Shown here: positions 8,811 to 17,037 of the stretch, piece after piece
Numbering within the stretch: the stretch's first letter is position 1
How the letters are laid out: every line of letters begins with the position of its first letter
Assembly: GCA_041905785.1 (NCBI GenBank)
Contig: JAYRKJ010000001.1
Span: forward strand, 279,744-343,743
DNA from: Roseateles_B sp041905785
Lineage (GTDB): Bacteria; Pseudomonadota; Gammaproteobacteria; Burkholderiales; Burkholderiaceae_C
Reading direction: 5' to 3'
Length of the DNA stretch: 64,000 nucleotides
Translations under genes and position numbers: made by a program
The notes under the pieces: generated by a model
Seen by the model: the letters and a program-made list of their open reading frames with translations, nothing else
Databases searched by the model: none
Told to the model about the DNA's origin: nothing

Positions 8811-10148
8811 TCAGAGCTTCTTGACCAGCACCTGGGAGCGGCGATCCCAGTTGTACTTGCGCTTGCGTTCCTCGGGCAGCCAGTCAGGGTCGACCTGCGC
8901 GAAGCCGCGCTTGATGAACCAGTGCATGGTGCGGGTCGTCAGCACGAAAATGCTGTTCAGGCCCATGGCCTTGGCGCGCTGTTCCACGCGTTTGAGGATG
9001 CGGTCGCCATCACCCTGGCCTTGCACGGCCGGTGATATGGTCAGCGCCGCCATTTCCGCGGTCTTGGCCTCCACATAAGGGTAGAGGGCCGCGCAACCGA
9101 AGATCACGCCGTCATGCTCGATCACCGTGTAGAGCTCGATATCGCGCTCGATTTCGGTGCGGTCGCGCTTGACCAGCGTGCCGTCGCGCTCGAAAGGCTC
9201 GATCAGCGCGATGATGCCGCCCACGTCGTCGGAATTGGCCTCGCGCAGGCTTTCGAGTTTCTCGTCCACCACCATGGTGCCAATGCCATCATGGGTGTAA
9301 ACCTCCTGCAAAAGTGCGCCATCCACGGCCAGCGGCAGTATGTGGGAACGCTCCACACCGGCCTGGCAGGCTTTAACGCAATGCTGCAGGTAGAAATTCA
9401 CGTCCAGCGGGTCGGTGGGGGCGGGCTTGCCGGCCAGCATTCGCACGGCGTCGGCCAGGGCCAGTTCGGTGTCGATGGCGCTGTCGGGGTCGCCGGGGTT
9501 TTCGGGAACGCCAGCCACTTCGCAGACGAAAAGCAGTTTGTCGGCCTGCAGGGCGATGGCAGTGCTGGTGGCCACGTCCTCCATGCTGAGATTGAAGGCT
9601 TCGCCGGTGGGCGAGAAACCAAATGGCGAGAGCAGCACGACGGCGCCGGTATCGAGGGCCCGCTGGATGGCGGTGGCGTCCACTTTGCGGACCAGGCCGC
9701 TGTGCTGGAAATCCACGCCGTCGACGATACCCACAGGCCTGGCGGTCAGGAAATTACCGGACACCACGCGCACCGCGGCATTGGCCATGGGGGTATTGGG
9801 CAGCCCTTGCGAAAAGGCGGCTTCGATTTCAAAGCGCAGTTGCCCGGCGGCTTCCTGGGCGCAGTCCAGGGCGATGGCGTCCGTCACGCGCATGCCGTGG
9901 CTGTAGCGCGAGGCCTGCCCCTTGGCCGCCAACTGCTCATTCACCTGCGGGCGGAATCCATGCACCAGCACGATATTGATGCCCATGGCGTGCATGATGG
10001 AGAGATCCTGCACGAAGGCATTGAGCTTGCCGGCCGCCACCAATTCACCGGTCATGCCGACCACGAAGGTTTCACCGCGGTAGGCGTGGATATAGGGCGC
10101 TACGGCGCGGAACCAGGGCACGAAGGTGTGAGGAAAGACCAGACTCAT
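8811..10148 (-). CDS. argA: amino-acid N-acetyltransferase (N-acetylglutamate synthase) ArgA
   Basis: First committed step of arginine biosynthesis: acetyl-CoA plus glutamate to N-acetylglutamate. The 445-aa length equals that of the E. coli enzyme (443). The N-terminal half is an amino-acid-kinase-like domain (VVGMTGELV, ILVHG-type motif, LLSPFGFSPTGE) where arginine feedback normally binds. The C-terminal about 140 residues form a GNAT domain (AALTISPAVQGQGDGDRIL, GLNSIFVLTTRT). ATG at 10148 has no Shine-Dalgarno; CACAAT sits 8 nt upstream, so the mRNA may be leaderless. The later arginine gene argH is also in this window, about 38 kb away. Confidence 0.96.
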   Translation of the reverse strand: MSLVFPHTFVPWFRAVAPYIHAYRGETFVVGMTGELVAAGKLNAFVQDLSIMHAMGINIVLVHGFRPQVNEQLAAKGQASRYSHGMRVTDAIALDCAQEAAGQLRFEIEAAFSQGLPNTPMANAAVRVVSGNFLTARPVGIVDGVDFQHSGLVRKVDATAIQRALDTGAVVLLSPFGFSPTGEAFNLSMEDVATSTAIALQADKLLFVCEVAGVPENPGDPDSAIDTELALADAVRMLAGKPAPTDPLDVNFYLQHCVKACQAGVERSHILPLAVDGALLQEVYTHDGIGTMVVDEKLESLREANSDDVGGIIALIEPFERDGTLVKRDRTEIERDIELYTVIEHDGVIFGCAALYPYVEAKTAEMAALTISPAVQGQGDGDRILKRVEQRAKAMGLNSIFVLTTRTMHWFIKRGFAQVDPDWLPEERKRKYNWDRRSQVLVKKL

Positions 10149-10156
10149 GGATAGGG

Positions 10157-10162
10157 ATTGTG
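10157..10162 (-). promoter_or_regulatory. candidate -10 box of argA
   Basis: CACAAT on the minus strand, 8 nt before the ATG. No good -35 is visible. Predicted transcription would begin at or within a base or two of the start codon. Confidence 0.35.
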
Positions 10163-10278
10163 CCGCAGCCAGCGGGCATCCACCCGGTCGTCAGGGTCTG
10201 GAGGGCCGCACTTGCGTCCGGTCCTGCACGGCGCGAGGATGGCCCCTCTTCGACTTCATTCACGCGAGGAGATTGCTC

Positions 10279-10668
10279 ATGGACGTATTCACCACACCCG
10301 GCGCCTTCAGCTGGTCGGAACTGATGACGAAGGATCCGGCCAAGGCAGCCGAGTTCTATGGGGGCCTGTTCGGCTGGAAGATTGAGGCGATGGACATGCC
10401 GGAGGGCAAGTACTACGTGGCCAAGGTGGGCGACGTGGCCGTTGGCGGCATGGCCAGTTGCCCGGATGGCGCACCGGCCATGACCACGGCCTGGGGCTGC
10501 TATGTCACCGTTGCCAACGTCGACGAGACGCTCAAGCGCTGCGAGGCCATGGGCGGCAAGGTGCTGATGCCTGCCATGGACGTGCCCACGGTGGGACGCA
10601 TGGCCTGCATCCAGGACCCGCAAGGTGCCGCGATCAGCGTCATCACCTACTTCCCGCGCGAGGGCTGA
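10279..10668 (+). CDS. VOC (glyoxalase/bleomycin-resistance) superfamily protein
   Basis: A 129-aa protein with two betaalphabetabetabeta modules of the vicinal-oxygen-chelate fold: residues 1-60 (WSELMTKDPAKAAEFYGGLFGW) split here only by the linker, and 70-129 (TLKRCEAMGGKVLMPAMD, ACIQDPQGAAISVI). It resembles the CFP-30/hydroxylase-type VOC proteins; substrate is unknown. ATG 10279 is chosen because CGAGGAG precedes it at good spacing and the fold begins there; the frame is open further upstream but without a match. It stands alone between divergent argA and the downstream hrpA. Confidence 0.85.
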   Translation: MDVFTTPGAFSWSELMTKDPAKAAEFYGGLFGWKIEAMDMPEGKYYVAKVGDVAVGGMASCPDGAPAMTTAWGCYVTVANVDETLKRCEAMGGKVLMPAMDVPTVGRMACIQDPQGAAISVITYFPREG

Positions 10669-10727
10669 ACCTCGCGCGAGGGCGGCCCGGGGCGGGGGGG
10701 ACCTCCGGCGTTCGGGCGCAGGGCGCA

Positions 10728-10733
10728 GATAAT
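10728..10733 (+). promoter_or_regulatory. candidate -10 box of hrpA
   Basis: GATAAT, 9 nt before the GTG start at 10743, with no Shine-Dalgarno between. A -35 match is not evident. Confidence 0.35.
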
Positions 10734-10742
10734 CCGCGCGCT

Positions 10743-13700
10743 GTGAACAATTCCAAGAAAAACTCCCCCTCCTCGATCGCCGCGGCTTTTGCCGAGGCCG
10801 CCGCGCGCCCGGCCGTCAATTCGCCTGTCGACGCATGGGCTGCGCCATCCGCGGGATCGTCCGCCGGATCGGCCGCCCGGTCGCCTGCCGATAGCCCCGC
10901 TCCCGCAGCAGGGCGTCCGCGCCGCCCTGCAGGCAGTCCGGGGCACGCCACCGCCGGAGGCCGCGCCGACGCGGCGCGGCGACAAGCCGGCGCGCCAGGC
11001 AAACCCTCTCACGCAGTGCCGCATGCGGCAATCCATGCGGGCGGCTCCCGCGAGCGCCGCGCCCCGCGGGACATGCCCGCCAATCCGCTGCCGCCCATCA
11101 ACTTCCCGGAGAACCTGCCGGTCTCTGCGCGCCGCGAGGAGATCGCTCGCCTGCTGAGCGAGCACCAGGTGATCATCGTCTGTGGCGAAACCGGTTCGGG
11201 CAAGACCACGCAGTTGCCAAAGATCGCGCTGGCCCTGGGCCGCGGTCGCGCCAACGGCGGCGGCCTGATCGGCCATACGCAGCCGCGGCGCATCGCGGCC
11301 TCCAGCGTGGCCAAGCGCATCGCCGAGGAGCTGAAGACGCCGCTGGGCGAAGTGGTCGGCTACAAGGTGCGCTTCCAGGACCGGCTGCAGCCCGGCGCCA
11401 GCGTCAAGCTGATGACCGACGGCATCCTGCTGGCCGAGACGCAGACCGATCCGCTGCTCAAGGCCTACGACACCCTGATCATCGACGAGGCCCACGAGCG
11501 CAGCCTCAACATCGACTTCCTGCTGGGCTATCTGCGCGAAATCCTGGCCCGCCGGCCGGACCTGAAGGTGGTCGTGACCTCGGCCACCATCGACGCCGAG
11601 CGCTTCGCGGAACACTTCGCCGGCGCCAAGGGCCCGGCGCCGGTGGTGATGGTGTCCGGCCGCACTTTCCCGGTGGAGCAGCGCTACCGGCCCTTCGAGG
11701 AGAGTCGCGAGTACGACCTCAACAACGCCATTTGCGACGGCGTGGATGAGCTGTGGCGTGAGGGCTCGGGCGATGTGCTGGTCTTCCTGCCCGGCGAGCG
11801 CGAGATCCGCGAGGCCGCCGAAGCCCTGCGCAAGCACCACCCACCCGGCGTGGAGGTGCTGCCCCTGTTCGCGCGGCTCTCGCAGCAGGAGCAGGACCGC
11901 GTTTTCGAGACCGGCGGCGCGCCGCGCATCGTGCTGGCCACCAATGTGGCAGAGACCTCGCTGACGGTGCCGGGCATCCGCTACGTGATCGACGCCGGCA
12001 CGGCCCGCGTCAAGCGCTACAGCTACCGCAACAAGGTCGAGCAGCTGCAGATCGAGCCGGTGAGCCAGGCGGCAGCCAACCAGCGCGCCGGCCGCTGCGG
12101 ACGCGTGGCCAACGGCATCTGCATCCGGCTCTACGACGAAAAGGATTTCCTGGGCCGCCCGCGCTTCACCGACCCGGAGATCCTGCGCTCCTCGCTGGCC
12201 GGCGTGATTCTGCGCATGAAGGCCCTGCACCTGGGCACGGTCGAGGATTTCCCCTTCATCGAGCCGCCGCCGCGCAAGGCCATCGCCGACGGCTACCAGC
12301 TGCTCGCCGAACTGGGCGCCGTGGACGAGCGCAACGAGCTGACCGACATCGGCAAGGAGCTCTCCAAGCTGCCGCTGGATCCGCGCGTGGGGCGCATGAT
12401 CCTCGAGGCCCGGCGCCGCGATGCGCTTTCCGAGGTGCTCATCATCGCCAGCGCGCTGAGCGGCCAGGACGTGCGCGACCGGCCCCTGGAACAGCAGCAG
12501 CAGGCCGATGAGAAGCACAAGAAGTTCGACGACGAGAAGTCGGAGTTCATGGGCTATCTCAAGCTCTGGAAATGGATCGAGGAATCGCGCGGCGGGCAGG
12601 GTGAACACAAGCTCTCCAACCGTCGCTACGAGCAGCTGCTGCGGGATAACTTCGTCAGTCCGCGTTGCGTCCGGGAGTGGCGGGACATCCACTCGCAGCT
12701 GCACACTGTGGTGGCCGAGCATGGCTGGCGTCTCAATGGCAGCCCGGCCACCTACGACCAGGTGCACCTGTCCATGCTGGCGGGATTCTTGGGCAATATC
12801 GGCTGCAAGAGCGACGACGATGAGTGGTATCTGGGTGCCCGTGGCATCAAGTTCTGGCGCCACCCTGGCGCGCACCTGTCCAAGAAGCCGGGGCGCTGGA
12901 TCGTCGCAGCCGAGCTGGTGGATACCACGCGGCTCTATGGTCGCGGCCTGGCCCAAATTGACATCAACTGGATCGCGCCCCTGGCCGGCCATCTGCTCAA
13001 GACCCAGCTTTTGGAACCGCACTGGGAGAAGAAGGCTGCCGAGGTGGTGGCGCTGGAACGCGCCACGCTATACGGCATCGTGATCTACAACAACCGCCGG
13101 GTGAACTTTGGGCGGGTGGATCCGGTGGCTGCGCGCGACATCTTCATCCGCGAGGCCCTGGTCAACGGCGAGTGGGACACCAAGCTGCCCTTCCTCGCCC
13201 ACAACCAGAAGCAGATCGCCAAGGTCGAGGAGCTGGAGCACAAGTCCCGTCGCCAGGACGTGCTGGTGGACGAGGGTCTGATCTACGCCTACTACGACCA
13301 GCAGCTGCCGGCGGAGGTCTGCTCGGGCGCCAGCTTCGAGAAGTGGTACCGCGAGGCCAGCAAGGGCAACCCGCGCCTGTTGCACCTCAGCCGCGATGAG
13401 CTGATGCGCCACGAGGCGGCCGGCATCACCAGCAATGCCTTCCCCAAGATGCTGCGACTGGGTGGGGTGGACTGCAAGGCCGAGTACCTGCACCAGCCCG
13501 GCGATGCCCGCGACGGCGTCACCGTCACCGTGCCCATCTTCGCGCTCAACCAGGTTAACGAGGATCAGTGCGAATGGCTGGTGCCGGGCATGCTGGAGGC
13601 CAAGGTGCTGGCGCTGCTCAAGAGCCTCTACCAGAAGCCGCGCGCACGCCTGACGCCGCTGCCGGACTTCGTGGCGGAGTTCGTGGAGCTCAACCCCTTC

Positions 13701-14897
13701 GCCCAAGGCAGCCTGATGGACGTCCTGGTCAAGGCTGTGCGCGAGCGCAGCCAGATCGCCGTGCAGCGCAACGACTTCAAGCTGGAGCAGGTGCCGCCGC
13801 ACCTGTTCATGAACTTCCGCGTGGTCGACGAGCATGGCCGTCAACTGGGCCAGGGGCGCAACCTGGCGGCACTCAAGGCCGAGCTCGGTGCGCAGGCCCG
13901 CTCCGCCTTCCAGGCCCTGGCCGCGCTGAAGCTGCAAAGCCAGGCCGCGCCCGAACCGCCCGCCGCGCCACCCTCCCTCGTCACGCCGGGCGGTGGCAAG
14001 GCCTTGCGCGCTGAAGTCCGGGCGCCCGCACCCAAGCCGCAGCAGGCCGCGCAGGCCTACACCGCCTGGACCTTTGGCGAGCTGCCCGAGCTGATGGAGG
14101 TCCAGAAGGGCGGGCAGACGCTGATCGGCTTCCCGGCCCTGATCGACAAAGTCGCGCATGTCGAGATCGAGGTCTTCGACGAGCCCGAGGTGGCGGCGGT
14201 GCGGCACCGCGCCGGCCTGCGCCGCCTCGTCGCGCTGCAGATCCGCGAGCCGCTGAAGTACCTGGAGAAGAACATCCCCGACCTGCAGAAGATGGCTGTG
14301 GCCTTCATGAGCCTGGGCACGGCCGAGGAGTTGCGTGACCAGATCATCGACGTCGCCCTGGACCGCGCTTTTCTGGGCGATCCGCTGCCGACGGACGAGT
14401 TCGGCTTCAAGGCCCGCATCGAGGAGGGGCGCACCCGGCTCAACCTGATCGCCCAGGAGGTGGCACGGCTGGTGGGCACGGTGCTGCTCGAGTACCAGGC
14501 TGCGCTGCGCAAGCTCAAGGACAGCCGCGCGTCCAAAGAGGTGGCCGAGGACATCCAGGCCCAGCTGCAGCGCCTGTGCGGCAAGCGCTTCGTGCTGCAG
14601 ACGCCCTGGGCGCAGCTGCAGCACTATCCGCGCTACCTCAAGGGCATCACGCTGCGCCTGGACAAACTGCGCGCCGATGCCGCCCGCGATGCCAAATGGA
14701 TGGCCGAGTACCGGCCGCTGGAGCAGCGCTGGCAGCGCCGCCTGGCCGAGCTCAAGGGCGCGGCGGACAGCCGCATGGAGGACTTCCGCTGGCAGCTGGA
14801 GGAGCTCCGCGTCAGCCTCTTCGCCCAGGAGTTGCGCACTCCTCAACCGGTCAGTGTCAAGCGCCTGGAGAAGGTCTGGACGCAGCTCAGCCACTGA
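10743..14897 (+). CDS. hrpA: ATP-dependent DEAH-box RNA helicase HrpA
   Basis: Large DEAH/RHA-type helicase, implicated in E. coli in mRNA processing and rescue of stalled or collided ribosomes. About 1384 aa. A low-complexity Ala/Pro/Arg-rich N-terminal tail of about 110 residues precedes the helicase core: GETGSGKTT (Walker A), IIDEAHERS (DEAH box), SATIDAERF (motif III) and QRAGRCGR (motif VI). The HA2/OB and HrpA-specific C-terminal regions follow. GTG 10743 is preferred because of its GATAAT box; an internal ATG at 11073 (MPANPLPPINF) is the alternative and would remove the tail. The frame is open far upstream, overlapping the VOC gene in another frame, which is not credible coding. Confidence 0.95.
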   Translation: MNNSKKNSPSSIAAAFAEAAARPAVNSPVDAWAAPSAGSSAGSAARSPADSPAPAAGRPRRPAGSPGHATAGGRADAARRQAGAPGKPSHAVPHAAIHAGGSRERRAPRDMPANPLPPINFPENLPVSARREEIARLLSEHQVIIVCGETGSGKTTQLPKIALALGRGRANGGGLIGHTQPRRIAASSVAKRIAEELKTPLGEVVGYKVRFQDRLQPGASVKLMTDGILLAETQTDPLLKAYDTLIIDEAHERSLNIDFLLGYLREILARRPDLKVVVTSATIDAERFAEHFAGAKGPAPVVMVSGRTFPVEQRYRPFEESREYDLNNAICDGVDELWREGSGDVLVFLPGEREIREAAEALRKHHPPGVEVLPLFARLSQQEQDRVFETGGAPRIVLATNVAETSLTVPGIRYVIDAGTARVKRYSYRNKVEQLQIEPVSQAAANQRAGRCGRVANGICIRLYDEKDFLGRPRFTDPEILRSSLAGVILRMKALHLGTVEDFPFIEPPPRKAIADGYQLLAELGAVDERNELTDIGKELSKLPLDPRVGRMILEARRRDALSEVLIIASALSGQDVRDRPLEQQQQADEKHKKFDDEKSEFMGYLKLWKWIEESRGGQGEHKLSNRRYEQLLRDNFVSPRCVREWRDIHSQLHTVVAEHGWRLNGSPATYDQVHLSMLAGFLGNIGCKSDDDEWYLGARGIKFWRHPGAHLSKKPGRWIVAAELVDTTRLYGRGLAQIDINWIAPLAGHLLKTQLLEPHWEKKAAEVVALERATLYGIVIYNNRRVNFGRVDPVAARDIFIREALVNGEWDTKLPFLAHNQKQIAKVEELEHKSRRQDVLVDEGLIYAYYDQQLPAEVCSGASFEKWYREASKGNPRLLHLSRDELMRHEAAGITSNAFPKMLRLGGVDCKAEYLHQPGDARDGVTVTVPIFALNQVNEDQCEWLVPGMLEAKVLALLKSLYQKPRARLTPLPDFVAEFVELNPFAQGSLMDVLVKAVRERSQIAVQRNDFKLEQVPPHLFMNFRVVDEHGRQLGQGRNLAALKAELGAQARSAFQALAALKLQSQAAPEPPAAPPSLVTPGGGKALRAEVRAPAPKPQQAAQAYTAWTFGELPELMEVQKGGQTLIGFPALIDKVAHVEIEVFDEPEVAAVRHRAGLRRLVALQIREPLKYLEKNIPDLQKMAVAFMSLGTAEELRDQIIDVALDRAFLGDPLPTDEFGFKARIEEGRTRLNLIAQEVARLVGTVLLEYQAALRKLKDSRASKEVAEDIQAQLQRLCGKRFVLQTPWAQLQHYPRYLKGITLRLDKLRADAARDAKWMAEYRPLEQRWQRRLAELKGAADSRMEDFRWQLEELRVSLFAQELRTPQPVSVKRLEKVWTQLSH

Positions 14898-15074
14898 GGG
14901 CGTTCGCCGGCGCTTCGGGGCGTGAATTCGCCACGTCGGGGGCGAGAAGCTGAAAAAGCTGGCGCGCCGACGCCAGTTCAGACTATGCCGGGCTGGCGCT
15001 TCGCGCTCAAATAGAGCAAGTTGGGGGCCGGGCCGCATGCGCGCCGGCCACGTCATACAAGTCCAGAACCTTCC

Positions 15075-16994
15075 GTGTCTCCTACGTCTGCCTCTACCGC
15101 CCCCGTGGCCTCCGCCGCACCCCTGCGGCGCTTCGGCCGTTTCGAGTTGCGCGCACTGCTCAGCAAGACGCCGCGCAGCCTGTTGTGGCTGGTATTCGAC
15201 CCTCGCAATGGCCAGGAGCTGATGCTGGCCATGCCGCGTGAAAAGCCTGGCAGCGCCGAGGCCCTGGCACTATGGAAGCGCACGGCGGACGCCAGCGCCC
15301 GCATCAGCCATCCGCGGCTGGCCCATGTGGTGGAGCAGGGCGAGGTCGAGCAATGGCCGTATCAGGCCTACGACCGGGCTCTGGGCGAGACGCTGGAAGA
15401 GCGCCTGCGCCGCCAGCCCACGCCGCTGCCGCTGGACGTGGCGGCCTGGGTCTGCCAGCTGCTGGAAGGCCTGGCCTACGCCCACGAGGCGGGCCATGTG
15501 CATCGCGACATCCAGCTGGGGCATGTGCTGATCAATGCGACGGACCATGTTCGCCTGCTGGGCCTGGAAGTGGCCCAGGACTTGGAGGGTGCGGAGCAGG
15601 ACTTCAATACCCAGAGCCGCAGCGTCACGCGTGAGGCGGCCGAGCAGGACGTGCTGTGCGTGGGCCTGCTGCTGCACCGCTTGCTGAGCGGCAAGTCGGT
15701 GCTGGAGCAAACGGACCTGCGCCGCGCGATGGAGCTCATGCAGCCCCAGGGGCGCGAGCTGGTGCGCCTGGGCTGGGAGACGCCGCATCCGATCCCGGAC
15801 GCCTTGCGTGCCATCGCCAACCGCGCGACGGACCGGCAGGCGCGCCAGCGCTACCACCAGGCGCGTACCTTCCTGCGCGCCCTGGAGGGGTGGCGCACCG
15901 CAGCGGCCCATGATGAAGGCGGACCCATCGCCCTGCTGATGGACAAGCTGCAGCGCTTCGGCCATCTGCCGGCCAGTTCGACGCGGCTGTCGCAAATCCT
16001 GGGCGCCTCGGGTCTGGAAGGGCAGCATGCGGCTGCGCTTTCCGGCCTGGTGCTGGACGACATGGCCCTGAGCCTGGAGCTGCTGCGCCGGGTCAACAAT
16101 GCGCTGAAGCAGAGCGGGGCGTCCAACAGCGGCACCATGCTCAATATGCAGCGCGCGATCGCGATGATCGGCCTGAACGGCCTGCAGTCGGCGGTGCGTG
16201 CGCTCAAGCCCTGGCCCGGTCCTTTGTCCGAGCTGCAGGCGACGGTGCTGCGCAGCTTGATGAAGCGGGTTCATCGGGCCGGCCTCATCGCGCAGAACCT
16301 GCGGCCGGCGGGCTACGACGCCGAGGTGATCTACCTGGTCTGCCTGCTGCAGAACCTGGGCCGGCTGCTGGTGCAGTACCACTTCCCCGATGATGCCCAG
16401 CAGATCCGCCAGCTGATGCAGCCGCCCGAAGCCACCGAGGAGACGCCGCATCCGGCGGCCATGGGCGAGCAGGCGGCGGCCTATGCCGTGCTGGGTTGCG
16501 ACCTGGAGACCCTGGGCAATGCCGTGGCGCGCTACTGGGGCCTGGACGACGACGTCCAGCACATGATGCACCGGGCCTCGCCCGACGCGCCGGTGCGCCA
16601 TTCCAGCACGGACACCGAGGTCATCCGGCTCACCTGCAGCTTTGCCAATGAGCTGGTCGACGCCATGGTGCAGCCCGAAGCGCGGCGCAAGCAAGCGCTG
16701 GAGCAGGCCACACGGCGCTATGCGCGGGTGCTGGGCCTGGGCCTGCGCGACGTGAAGGAAGCGCTGAAGCCCGAGACGGCCCGCCGCGAAGCGGCCAGCA
16801 GCCATGGCCTAGAAGCGGCACGCGAAATCGGCTCGTCCAACCACACGCTGACGGCCAATCTGGACATCCCGCCCATCGTGCCCTCGGCCACAGCCGACGG
16901 GCCGCAGGCCTCGGCACTGCGCAAGCGCCTGGCCGGCACGGGGGAGGATGCGCCAGCCGACCCGCCGAGCGACCCACCGCCCGAGCCCCGCTGA
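15075..16994 (+). CDS. pseudokinase-HDOD fusion protein
   Basis: Two-part signalling protein of about 639 aa. Residues 15-260 have the layout of a Ser/Thr kinase, but the key residues are lost: no glycine loop, the ATP lysine replaced (ELMLAMPRE), the catalytic loop reading HRDIQLGHVLIN where HRDxKxxN is expected, and no DFG. Residues about 280-510 form an HDOD domain (LRRVNNAL, AIAMIGLNGLQSAVRAL, YLVCLLQNLGRLLVQYHFP). HDOD proteins are signalling scaffolds related to HD phosphohydrolases. The last about 100 residues look disordered. Start is uncertain: GTG 15075 gives an N-terminus like its neighbour; TTG 15021 is possible. The active paralogue begins 43 bp downstream. Confidence 0.85.
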   Translation: MSPTSASTAPVASAAPLRRFGRFELRALLSKTPRSLLWLVFDPRNGQELMLAMPREKPGSAEALALWKRTADASARISHPRLAHVVEQGEVEQWPYQAYDRALGETLEERLRRQPTPLPLDVAAWVCQLLEGLAYAHEAGHVHRDIQLGHVLINATDHVRLLGLEVAQDLEGAEQDFNTQSRSVTREAAEQDVLCVGLLLHRLLSGKSVLEQTDLRRAMELMQPQGRELVRLGWETPHPIPDALRAIANRATDRQARQRYHQARTFLRALEGWRTAAAHDEGGPIALLMDKLQRFGHLPASSTRLSQILGASGLEGQHAAALSGLVLDDMALSLELLRRVNNALKQSGASNSGTMLNMQRAIAMIGLNGLQSAVRALKPWPGPLSELQATVLRSLMKRVHRAGLIAQNLRPAGYDAEVIYLVCLLQNLGRLLVQYHFPDDAQQIRQLMQPPEATEETPHPAAMGEQAAAYAVLGCDLETLGNAVARYWGLDDDVQHMMHRASPDAPVRHSSTDTEVIRLTCSFANELVDAMVQPEARRKQALEQATRRYARVLGLGLRDVKEALKPETARREAASSHGLEAAREIGSSNHTLTANLDIPPIVPSATADGPQASALRKRLAGTGEDAPADPPSDPPPEPR

Positions 16995-17037
16995 GGCCGG
17001 TCTCTTCGCGCCCCCCAACACTGCCAGACCAAGCCCC